A stretch of 46,509 nucleotides of DNA, taken from NCBI RefSeq assembly GCF_000381985.1, contig NZ_KB907354.1:1-46509 (forward strand), given 5' to 3'. How positions within the stretch are numbered: the stretch's first letter is position 1; each line of letters begins with the position of its first letter. Made by a program: the position numbers and the translations under genes. Source of the DNA: Novispirillum itersonii subsp. itersonii ATCC 12639. GTDB taxonomy: Bacteria; Pseudomonadota; Alphaproteobacteria; Rhodospirillales; Rhodospirillaceae. This document shows, in pieces, positions 9,663 through 16,199 of this stretch. A model generated the notes under the pieces. That model saw only the letters and a list, made by a program, of their open reading frames with translations. It ran no database searches and was not told the origin of the DNA.

Positions 9663-10380
9663 GATCTTCCTCCTCTCCGGCTGCCTCGGCCGCCCCATCC
9701 GGTCCGTCTGTGTCCCCCTCCGTCGTCTCACCCGGGGGCATCTGCCCCGCCCAGTCAGAAACCTGCTGCATGTACGCGTCGGGACAGGCCACTTCGATAC
9801 CGGGCAGGACGGTCAGCGGGCGCACCCGTTCCACCGGATCCCGTTCCCCCAGCACCACAATCCCTTTCCGCCGGAACTGCTCGAGGATCGCGTACAGCCG
9901 GGTTTCCTCAATCTCAACACCGCCGACAACACTCAGCTTGTCGATGAGGTCATCGGTGGTGATCTCCACCGTACCCTTCACCGTCATCGCCTGCGCCTTA
10001 AAGCCTTCCTCATAGGCCAGCTTCAGGACAAACAACACCAGCGTTTCGTCTTTTTTCAGCCGGTTGGCCTGCCAGTCGTAGCGCTTTTTGTCCGCACCGG
10101 GAAAGCGCAGGGCAATCATGTCAGACCGGGTATCGTGGTACAGCTCCAGCCCCATGGTGGCAAAGTAGCGGCGGAAGAAATCCTGATAGCCATGCCACCG
10201 CAGAATGGCATAGACCCGGCTGAGAGTATGCTGGAACGGATAGATGCACTGGCGGGACAGCATCACCTGAATGCAGCGGGTGACTTCCTCTTCCGTCGGT
10301 GGCTCGGGCACGCCCTGCCCCGGGCGGTGCCCGTCAGCCTTATCGAGGAGTTCCGCCAGATCTTTCAGTTCATGCGCCAT
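9649..10380 (-). CDS. jetB: JetB/MksE: condensin KITE-type subunit (DUF4194)
   Basis: A 243-residue protein of the DUF4194 (JetB/MksE) type. The core, about residues 20-200, contains winged-helix-like segments (IYPFQHTLSRVYAILRWHGY and GGVEIEETRLYAILEQFRRKG). The acidic tail (PPGETTEGDTDGPDG) is dispensable-looking. In condensins of this class it dimerises and bridges the kleisin JetA to the ATPase heads of JetC. It overlaps jetA by 11 bases and jetC by 14, typical of a tightly coupled condensin operon. Confidence 0.8.
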   Translation of the reverse strand: MAHELKDLAELLDKADGHRPGQGVPEPPTEEEVTRCIQVMLSRQCIYPFQHTLSRVYAILRWHGYQDFFRRYFATMGLELYHDTRSDMIALRFPGADKKRYDWQANRLKKDETLVLFVLKLAYEEGFKAQAMTVKGTVEITTDDLIDKLSVVGGVEIEETRLYAILEQFRRKGIVVLGERDPVERVRPLTVLPGIEVACPDAYMQQVSDWAGQMPPGETTEGDTDGPDGAAEAAGEEEDHAAV

Positions 10381-11851
10381 GGTGCGGCCCCTTTGCGGTA
10401 ACGGTTTTCGCCCGCGTAACGGTGAAATCCGGGAAATCCAGCCACGAATTACAGGCGCGGCGGTTCAGCGGGGTTACCGAAAAATCGCGGGCAAGCGCCC
10501 CGTCAAACATAAAGGGAACGTCACGAAGACGTTGAAAAACAATAAAATCGTCCACAGTCTCTACCGAAATTTCACTACCAGTCACACTATCACGCCCCTC
10601 GAGAATCCGGTTGAGAAACGCCCGGACCCGCTGCGGTGAAACCGTCACCTGACGGGCATAGTCAAGCTTTGCCAGCCGGAACGCCTCAAACGCCGGATCG
10701 GGATGGGTTTCCCGGACCATCGAGCGGTCAATCCCCCGGCTGACCTGACGCCGGTTATACAGAATATCCCCCCCCAGCAGAGGGTCGAGCAGCAGCAGAC
10801 AGGGATCGGTGGGCACATCCGTCTCCATCCGCACCCCCGTCGCCCCAAGGGCCCGGATCGCCGCCGTCGCCCGCTCCACCGCTCCGCCATCGTGACGGTC
10901 CATATACCGGACGATGGTGTGAATTTTCCGCTCAATACGCTGCTGGGTCTCGCTGATCACCTCTAGATGGCGATCAATGGTGTCAAACAGCCGGTACACG
11001 TCATGCAGTTCCCGCCGGATGACCAGATCAGCACTGGCATCATCCGCCGCACGGCCTTCGCGGACATACGCGCCGCACAGGCGGGCCATAAGGTCTGCAT
11101 CCCCTTCGATCTCCGTAACCCGCTGCAGGATGTTATGACGGAACCGGAAAGGATTGTTCCGGGTTTTCAGCGTCTTATAGTCTGCGATCAGCATGTCGGC
11201 GACAAACTCATCGAAGAACGCCTGAAACACCGCCCGCAGCCCGTCCTGCGACAGGACGTGATCTTCAATCCGCCGCATCCGGGACGACAAAGACCGCAGA
11301 TGGTGCGAGAAATCGCTGGAAAAAGACCATGCGTTCCGGATCGCCTCAGAGCGGTCATCGGGGAAGGCAACGGCCGCATCAAGGGCACCGAGCACATTCA
11401 GCACCGCGCCACCATAAGACCGGGTATCGCCCTGAACGATCTTCTGAATTTCCCGCAGCAACAGCCGCCCTTCAGCAGACAGATCCACCAGCTTACGAAA
11501 GCGGTCCCGCGATTCCGTCAGCCAGCCGCAATCAACCAGATACTGAAAGGTAAAATAACGGCGCAGATCCTGCGTGTCAGAGGATTTCGCCTCACGCGCC
11601 AAGGCCCGGGCCTGTAACGGCGCCACATCTTCATCACCCTGTTCCAGCGCCCCGTTCTGGCGCGTATAACGGTCAATGTAATCCCCAAGCTCAGAAATCA
11701 CATCGGCACGGCGCGGCGTGTCGCCAATGGCAGAGAACGTATGCTCATACAGGTGCAGCAGAAGGGCTGCGTAAAAGCGACGGTTGGTTGCCGCCAAAGG
11801 CCGGAAAATTTTATCGGGAACTTTATCAAAAAGCGTCACGGCTTGTTCCAT
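10370..11851 (-). CDS. jetA: JetA/MksF: condensin kleisin-type subunit
   Basis: A 493-residue protein, first in the leftward jet operon. It begins with the family-typical MEQAVTLFDKVPDKIFRPL and a winged-helix-like N-terminus (FYAALLLHLYEHTF). A mostly helical middle follows (about 130-330, with AIRNAWSFSSDFSHHLRSL), then a C-terminal region of about 110 residues that resembles a kleisin head-binding end. JetA/MksF links the two SMC heads and recruits JetB/MksE. The promoter should lie in the roughly 70 bases before the KfrA-like gene's stop; no clear consensus is seen there, so expression might continue from the upstream genes. Confidence 0.8.
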   Translation of the reverse strand: MEQAVTLFDKVPDKIFRPLAATNRRFYAALLLHLYEHTFSAIGDTPRRADVISELGDYIDRYTRQNGALEQGDEDVAPLQARALAREAKSSDTQDLRRYFTFQYLVDCGWLTESRDRFRKLVDLSAEGRLLLREIQKIVQGDTRSYGGAVLNVLGALDAAVAFPDDRSEAIRNAWSFSSDFSHHLRSLSSRMRRIEDHVLSQDGLRAVFQAFFDEFVADMLIADYKTLKTRNNPFRFRHNILQRVTEIEGDADLMARLCGAYVREGRAADDASADLVIRRELHDVYRLFDTIDRHLEVISETQQRIERKIHTIVRYMDRHDGGAVERATAAIRALGATGVRMETDVPTDPCLLLLDPLLGGDILYNRRQVSRGIDRSMVRETHPDPAFEAFRLAKLDYARQVTVSPQRVRAFLNRILEGRDSVTGSEISVETVDDFIVFQRLRDVPFMFDGALARDFSVTPLNRRACNSWLDFPDFTVTRAKTVTAKGPHHGA

Positions 11852-11920
11852 GTGAACAGGTTTTCCGGTGTCCTCTAAAGCATTTTCAGACGGAGGGGAA
11901 ACCGGTTAATCAAAAAAACT

Positions 11921-12529
11921 CTAACGTCCGCCAGCGCCCTCTTTCACAGCCCGCAACTCCTGCCGGGCCGCCGCCAGCTTCGCTTCCAGCCGCACCATCT
12001 GATCCCGGCGATCTGCATCCACCGCAGTGTGGGCTGCCTGTAACTGCATCATCTGTCTGGCCATCTCGCTCTGCAGGCGCTGCACGGCCGCCTCGGCGTC
12101 CTGCGCACGAGCTTCCGCTTTCAGCAGCGCCTGCCGCAGGTCTTTCATCTCCCTCAAAAGGGCGTCCCGCTCCGCCTGCAAGGCAGTCACCTGCGCAGCC
12201 GGCGGCCCTGACCGTTTGGCATCATATTCTGTCTGAAGTGTGGCAGTTCCCTGCTCCTGCCGCTCTTCCCGCAGGATGGCCATAAAAGCCCCAAGAACCC
12301 CCTGGCTGATTTCTGCCAGATAACGCTCCAGTCTGGGGGGAATCTCGCAGGGTCCGGCCTCGACAGAGGGCCCCGTGCGCCCTTCCCGCCAGTTCTGAAG
12401 ATGCGGCAGGATATCATTGGGGGACCCTCCCCCAAGTTCCTCGCGCACTTTGCGCACACTTGGCTTGTCCCCACGCGCGATAATGCGGTCCGCAGCAGCA
12501 GCGATTGCATCAAAGGTGACTCTAGCCAT
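11921..12529 (-). CDS. KfrA-like coiled-coil DNA-binding protein
   Basis: A 202-residue protein. The N-terminal 45 residues (VTFDAIAAAADRIIARGDKP, then VRKVREELGGGSPNDIL) match the KfrA N-terminal helix-turn-helix found on plasmids. The remainder is an almost continuous Ala/Glu/Gln/Arg-rich coiled coil (about 75-195). Family members bind their own promoters and are linked to stable plasmid maintenance. The Met at 12,529 is preferred over the one six bases upstream, because GAGGGGG sits at a proper distance from it. It lies between the repC-like gene and jetA on the same strand, which suggests a replicon-maintenance cluster. Confidence 0.7.
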   Translation of the reverse strand: MARVTFDAIAAAADRIIARGDKPSVRKVREELGGGSPNDILPHLQNWREGRTGPSVEAGPCEIPPRLERYLAEISQGVLGAFMAILREERQEQGTATLQTEYDAKRSGPPAAQVTALQAERDALLREMKDLRQALLKAEARAQDAEAAVQRLQSEMARQMMQLQAAHTAVDADRRDQMVRLEAKLAAARQELRAVKEGAGGR

Positions 12530-12594
12530 CGTCATGCCCCCTCGGAGAGCCGGAAGACATAACAGATACCGAATCAGGCCCTTTCCCCCAAGGT

Positions 12595-13269
12595 CTAAAT
12601 CCGATGAGGATGGGGCAATCCTTTTGACCGGGGGAACTGACCCTGCCCCTGCCCGGCCTGTACAGAATCTTGTTTGGATTTCTTTGTAAGGTATTTCAGG
12701 GTGACAGATCGGTCACCCTCCCCTGACAGATCCGTCTGTGGATAAGTCACTGGTTCGGCTTCTGTTTCGGACCCGGCGGTTTCGTCGGCCTCGGCATACC
12801 GGGAGGCCAGTTCGGCCTTCACGGCGGCAACCGCCTGCCGCAGTTGCTCCACCCGCGCCGCCACCGGACGCAGATCAATGCCGCCGGAAATTGACCTCCG
12901 GTTGAGGCCATTGTACCGCCGGATGATCCACCCGACGTCTTCCAGCTCACGCAAAAAGCGCGATACCTGCCGGGGTGATACCCGCAGCGAGGCTGCCAAA
13001 GATGCATTTCCGGGGGTGACCGTCAGATCCCCCGACGACCAGCGGGCGGCATCAAAGACGTATTCGCACAGCCGCGCCAGCAAGAAACCGGCCCCGAGGC
13101 TCAAGTCCGGGGTAACGATTCGCACCCCCGAAAGGATCAGGGAAACGACACGGGCGGTAGTCACGCCACTACAGCGGGCATTGCGAGTATTTTTGACAAG
13201 GGTATCAAATGCTTCTGCCCGACGGGCAAAACCGGCGCGGGGCCGGTCCATCATTTGCACAACCTGCAT
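12595..13269 (-). CDS. RepC-like replication initiator, short form
   Basis: A 224-residue protein. Its middle (about 45-135) resembles the N-terminal domain of alphaproteobacterial RepC: a winged helix with LAASLRVSPRQVSRFLRELE, then RRYNGLNRRS, then the GGIDLRPVAARVEQLR stretch that recalls the GFDLSPLAAR motif of RepC. RepC proteins initiate replication in cis. This protein is about half the usual RepC length and lacks the C-terminal domain, so it is either a short variant or a remnant. No repA/repB pair is present in the window. The start is uncertain; Mets at residues 6 and 7 are alternatives. A candidate antisense RNA lies opposite its leader. Confidence 0.55.
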   Translation of the reverse strand: MQVVQMMDRPRAGFARRAEAFDTLVKNTRNARCSGVTTARVVSLILSGVRIVTPDLSLGAGFLLARLCEYVFDAARWSSGDLTVTPGNASLAASLRVSPRQVSRFLRELEDVGWIIRRYNGLNRRSISGGIDLRPVAARVEQLRQAVAAVKAELASRYAEADETAGSETEAEPVTYPQTDLSGEGDRSVTLKYLTKKSKQDSVQAGQGQGQFPRSKGLPHPHRI

Positions 13270-13309
13270 ATCTGTTCAGGGCTTTTACTGTCCGAACGCC
13301 CCATTTGAC

Positions 13310-13338
13310 TTGACAAAGCGGGGGCGTCAGCGCAGAAT
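13310..13338 (+). promoter_or_regulatory. Promoter of the candidate antisense RNA
   Basis: TTGACA (13310-13315, perfect -35) is followed by 17 bases and CAGAAT (13333-13338). It points away from the repC-like gene, with an intrinsic terminator about 70 bases downstream. No open reading frame fits between promoter and terminator. Confidence 0.45.
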
Positions 13339-13344
13339 AATCCC

Positions 13345-13414
13345 ACTACAGTCCGGGGAGTGTTCTGCACTTTCCACGAAGCCTCGCAGCGCCAACTGCG
13401 AGGTTTCTTTTTTT
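13345..13414 (+). ncRNA. Candidate antisense RNA opposite the repC leader, ending in an intrinsic terminator
   Basis: The predicted transcript starts about seven bases after CAGAAT and ends at an excellent rho-independent terminator. That terminator has an 8-bp stem CCTCGCAG/CTGCGAGG (13382-13389 with 13396-13403), a six-base loop and a T-rich tail (13404-13414). The RNA would be about 70 nt and fully complementary to the leader of the leftward repC-like mRNA. Small counter-transcribed RNAs in the repB-repC gap control copy number in repABC plasmids, so the same role is inferred here. No expression data are available. Confidence 0.45.
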
Positions 13415-13488
13415 GGGGATCAGGACGTTAGAGCGCCGCCTCCTATCTGGGACGGTAGCCGCTCCATTTTTTCGCTGGACACGCGAAA

Positions 13489-13530
13489 CCGCCTCATGTA
13501 TCCAGAATCTTATTCTGACACATGAAGCGG
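13489..13530 (-). terminator. Probable original terminator of the rRNA operon, now separated from it
   Basis: CCGCCTCATGT (13489-13499) and ACATGAAGCGG (13520-13530) pair with one mismatch. An inner AGAAT/ATTCT pair (13504-13508 with 13512-13516) extends the hairpin. On the minus strand a short T-run follows. It starts four bases beyond the attL copy of the tRNA-fMet 3' end, so before prophage insertion it lay directly downstream of tRNA-fMet. It is most simply the operon's terminator. Confidence 0.5.
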
Positions 13531-13534
13531 TCGT

Positions 13535-13548
13535 TGGTTGCGGGGGCA
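13535..13548. repeat. attL core (14-bp direct repeat)
   Basis: TGGTTGCGGGGGCA is identical to 46233-46246, the 3' end of tRNA-fMet read on the plus strand. Flanks differ on both sides: host-like sequence lies to the left and phage sequence to the right. Immediately rightward CGCAACC makes an inverted repeat with the GGTTGCG inside the core (13537-13543 with 13549-13555), present only in the phage arm. Confidence 0.85.
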
Positions 13549-13695
13549 CGCAACCGCCGCTACCAGAATGTAACCTCACCGGTCAGCATCAGCGCTTAAC
13601 CTGCGGGTCCCTATCAAGCCTGCCGAGCAATCTGGCGGGGTTTATTTTTTCAGTCAACAAAAACATCCCCGATTTAAAAACGACCATCGGAAAGC

Positions 13696-13964
13696 GGTTA
13701 CATCGGTTACAGATACATATTTCATCTCATAACGTTGATATATAATAATTTTTTAGCAATTAAGAACGCTATGATCTGGTCACAAAATGGTTACGGTGTA
13801 ACCATTTTTACGGTTACGGGCCGCGCTGAAAAAACGATTAAATTTCAAACACTTAAATAATGTAACCGCACATGAAACCGTTTGTAACCAGTCGCGAGTT
13901 ACAAAAAAACAATTTAATATCAATTGGTTAGTTTCCAATCTAATAGGCTGCAACTGATGTAACC
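13696..13964. repeat. Cluster of GGTTAC / GTAACC hexamers in AT-rich DNA
   Basis: GGTTAC occurs at 13696, 13705, 13789 and 13812. Its complement GTAACC occurs at 13798, 13862, 13884 and 13959. Two copies at 13789-13803 form the dyad GGTTAC-GGT-GTAACC. Eight copies in under 300 bases of AT-rich DNA suggest a protein-binding array: origin iterons, an operator or a packaging element. The function is unknown. Confidence 0.6.
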
Positions 13965-14012
13965 GCGATGCGTCGCCCATCGGGCGCAGCTGGTCTACAG
14001 CGCCGCACCGCC

Positions 14013-14355
14013 ACCAGTGTACTGGTCTCTAATTCCTGCTCGTCGATTTGCGTAGATGCCAGAGACCGCAGAACCCGCTCCTAAGCCACGCCCTGCGCCA
14101 GTTGCAAGCAACCTCGGCATGAAGAGAAACCCACACACTTTGACCGCAGGTGTGGTGGGGGGAGACTGCGATTGTTTGCGGGCTGGTGGCGGTCTGGGCG
14201 CGGTTGAGGTTGGAACACCAACTATCAACCCAGCGGCGCTGTCACGCCGGGCTGTGGTGTGCGAAGCGGGGTTCCGGGTGGTGGAACACCCGGAACGACA
14301 GGAGGAACCCCTGCCACGGTAGAACCGCCCCGCAAGCTGCGATCACAGCGCGGGG
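14013..14355. other. GC-rich palindromic region, candidate cos site or structured RNA
   Basis: Elements in order: the palindrome ACCAGT-GT-ACTGGT (14013-14026); a 7-base inverted repeat GGTCTCT...AGAGACC; a 12-bp hairpin with AACA loop (14202-14230, one bulged A); a GGCG/CGCC hairpin (14231-14254); a perfect 10-bp hairpin (14271-14296); and a nested hairpin CCCCGC-AA-GCTG...CAGC-GCGGGG (14328-14355) just before dam. The sequence TGGAACACC is repeated in two hairpin loops. No credible protein is encoded. By P2 gene order the cos region should be here; a structured RNA leader of dam is the alternative. Confidence 0.45.
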
Positions 14356-14375
14356 ACTCCTAGAGGATGTATGCA

Positions 14376-15176
14376 ATGGAGTCAATTCTTATTCCGCGTG
14401 TGCAGGCTGTTCCGGTTGCCCCGTATGTCGGAGGCAAGCGCCTGCTGGCCAAGCGGATCATCGAGCGCATCAACGAAATCCCCCACAGCCTGTACGTTGA
14501 ACCGTTCGTCGGGATGGGGGGCGTGTTCCTGCGCCGCCCGGTTCCGGCGCGGACGGAGGTCATCAACGACATCAGCGGCGACGTGGTGACCCTGTTCCGC
14601 GTGCTGCAACGGCACTATTCGTATTTTGTGGATTTCCTGCGCTTCACTCTGGCCAGCCGCCGGGAGTTTGAACGGCTACAGGCGACCGACCCCACCACCC
14701 TGACCGATTTCGAGCGGGCGGCGCGGTTCCTCTACCTCCAGCGGGTGTCTTTCGGCGGGAAGGTTAAGGGCCGCACCTTCGGGCTGGCGACCGATCACGG
14801 ATCGCGCTTCAACCTGACCCGGCTGGTTCCGATGCTGGATGACCTGCACACCCGGCTGGCCGGAGTGGTGATTGAAAACCTCCCCTATCAGGAGGCCATC
14901 GCCCGCTATGACCGCGACCACACCCTGTTTTATCTGGATCCGCCCTACTATCGCTGCGAAGACTATTACGGTGACGGGGTGTTCAGCCGGGAGGATTTCA
15001 CCCGCCTCGCCGGTCTGCTGACCGGTATCAAGGGCCGGTTCATCATGAGCCTGAACGACACGCCGGAGGTCAGGGAGATCTTCGCCGCTTTCCGTGTCGA
15101 CGCGGTTGAAACCCGCTATTCCTTGCGGAAGAACAGCAACACCATCGCCGGGGAGGTGCTGATCTCCAACGCCTGA
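14376..15176 (+). CDS. dam: Dam-type DNA N6-adenine methyltransferase
   Basis: A 266-residue class alpha adenine methyltransferase. The AdoMet-binding motif PYVGGKRLLAKRI lies near the N-terminus, with EPFVGMGGVFLR just after it. The catalytic motif DPPYYRC is near residue 190, and FIMSLND follows. It transfers a methyl group from S-adenosylmethionine to adenine, possibly at GATC, which would protect phage DNA or alter regulation. The Met at 14,376 is preferred because AGAGG lies nine bases upstream of it; the ATG nine bases earlier has no room for a ribosome site. It sits alone, converging on Q, and ends at a strong bidirectional terminator. Confidence 0.88.
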   Translation: MESILIPRVQAVPVAPYVGGKRLLAKRIIERINEIPHSLYVEPFVGMGGVFLRRPVPARTEVINDISGDVVTLFRVLQRHYSYFVDFLRFTLASRREFERLQATDPTTLTDFERAARFLYLQRVSFGGKVKGRTFGLATDHGSRFNLTRLVPMLDDLHTRLAGVVIENLPYQEAIARYDRDHTLFYLDPPYYRCEDYYGDGVFSREDFTRLAGLLTGIKGRFIMSLNDTPEVREIFAAFRVDAVETRYSLRKNSNTIAGEVLISNA

Positions 15177-15182
15177 TCCCCA

Positions 15183-15226
15183 AAAAGGGAACAGCCCCGG
15201 CACATGGTCCGGGGCTGTTCCCTTTT
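15183..15226. terminator. Bidirectional intrinsic terminator between dam and Q
   Basis: An 18-bp stem, AAAAGGGAACAGCCCCGG at 15183-15200 pairing with 15209-15226, with an eight-base loop. It is flanked by A-run and T-run, so it can stop transcription from both sides. Confidence 0.85.
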
Positions 15227-15236
15227 ACTGGGCTGG

Positions 15237-16199
15237 TCAGAGTGTGGTGGAAATCACCTCCACCCCCGCCCACTCATTCAGCGCCTGAAAATCCGCAAAC
15301 AGCGGCTTGATCTCGTTGTCGATGAACGTCTCCCGCGCTTTGCTGATATCCCCAAACCCCCCGGCGTTGCTGGGCACGATCCCCAGCAGCTGGGGCGGAA
15401 CGCGGTGGACCGCCAGCGTGTCGTCGCGGGTGACGGTCTTGATCCCGACGAATTCGTCTTTCGCCATGGCATCGGCCACCGGGATCACTTTCAGCCCGTC
15501 CGGCTTGCCGTTCGGCGCGTACATAAACAGATTTCGGAAATTCCCCGGGCCCTTGGCGTTCTTTAGAGCTTCCCGCAGCCGGTCGATATCCTCCGGCGTG
15601 TGCGCGGCATCGGTCAGGTACAGGATGTACCCGGCGTGCGAGCCGTTGATGTAGTACCGCCGCCGGAACAGCGTCGCGTTCTCGGCCAGCAGGATCGACT
15701 GGATCGCCGCCAGATAGGTCGGAAGACCGTAAATTTCCTGCCGCACGTCCGGCTCAGTGATCAGGCGCAGCGTGCCCGGGCGGAATGCGTGGGCCTGCCC
15801 GCCATCTGCCGACAGGAAAAACGCCGCGCCGTCCCGCCCGACGCGGGTCCACAGCGCCGGGGATCGCCGCAGAGCCATCACCCGGCCCAGACGGGACGGC
15901 ACCACCTCCACCGCCGCCGTGCCGAAGACCAGATAATCCAGCGCAATCGCCCGGAAATCCGCCTGCGACAGCAGCGGATGGCCGGGGAACAGGCTGGCCA
16001 GTAGCCGCGCCTTCAGCCGGATCGCCGATCCGTGATGCGGGCTGGCGTCCAGCAGCTTGGCCAGCCCGTGATAGGATACCGGCGGCTCGTACCATTGGCC
16101 GGTCCACGTCGTCTCCAGCAGGCTGACGATGTCTCGCCCGTCCAGCACCGGAACCGGGTCGCCAAAGGTAAACGCCTCAACCGGCAAAGAGCTGGTCAT
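15237..16199 (-). CDS. Q: P2 gpQ-like portal protein
   Basis: A 320-residue phage portal protein of the P2 type (PBSX-family portal). Typical stretches are FTFGDPVPVLDG at the N-terminus, YINGSHAGYILYLTD in the middle, FRNLFMYAPNGKPDGLKVIP and RVPPQLLGIVPSN. Twelve copies form the capsid vertex ring through which DNA is packaged and to which the tail joins. Its start overlaps the stop of the terminase gene (ATGA type), so Q and P are coupled in the leftward late operon, as in P2. Confidence 0.9.
   Translation of the reverse strand: MTSSLPVEAFTFGDPVPVLDGRDIVSLLETTWTGQWYEPPVSYHGLAKLLDASPHHGSAIRLKARLLASLFPGHPLLSQADFRAIALDYLVFGTAAVEVVPSRLGRVMALRRSPALWTRVGRDGAAFFLSADGGQAHAFRPGTLRLITEPDVRQEIYGLPTYLAAIQSILLAENATLFRRRYYINGSHAGYILYLTDAAHTPEDIDRLREALKNAKGPGNFRNLFMYAPNGKPDGLKVIPVADAMAKDEFVGIKTVTRDDTLAVHRVPPQLLGIVPSNAGGFGDISKARETFIDNEIKPLFADFQALNEWAGVEVISTTL

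Larger units (their letters stand above)
13549..14375. other. Noncoding left arm of the prophage (827 bases)
   Basis: I see no supportable gene here. The first half (about 13,630-13,970) is AT-rich and carries a cluster of GGTTAC/GTAACC hexamers. The second half (about 13,980-14,360) is GC-rich and full of palindromes and hairpins. In P2 the cos site lies next to gene Q, so cos, terminase-binding sites or a replication origin are expected in this arm. The first 51 bases would encode the last residues of the integrase in the free phage form. Confidence 0.6.

Noticed and set aside
7854-9947. A 697-codon plus-strand frame across jetC
   Set aside because: It lies antisense to the well-supported jetC gene, has Arg/Pro/Gln-rich composition and no recognisable domain; it is a GC-rich shadow.
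11921-12529. Possible jetD in the gene upstream of jetA
   Set aside because: The protein is a coiled coil with a KfrA-type N-terminus; it has no Toprim-like or nuclease region and is too short.
13413-13745. A 110-codon plus-strand frame crossing attL
   Set aside because: It spans the host-phage junction and the displaced terminator, so it cannot be an ancestral gene.
14056-14322. Frames on both strands before dam (88 codons plus, 77 codons minus)
   Set aside because: The region is full of palindromes, the composition is not protein-like, and no ribosome site was found. Treated as cos/RNA.
13270-14375. CRISPR array
   Set aside because: The repeated hexamers are too short and irregularly spaced, occur in both orientations, and no cas genes are present.
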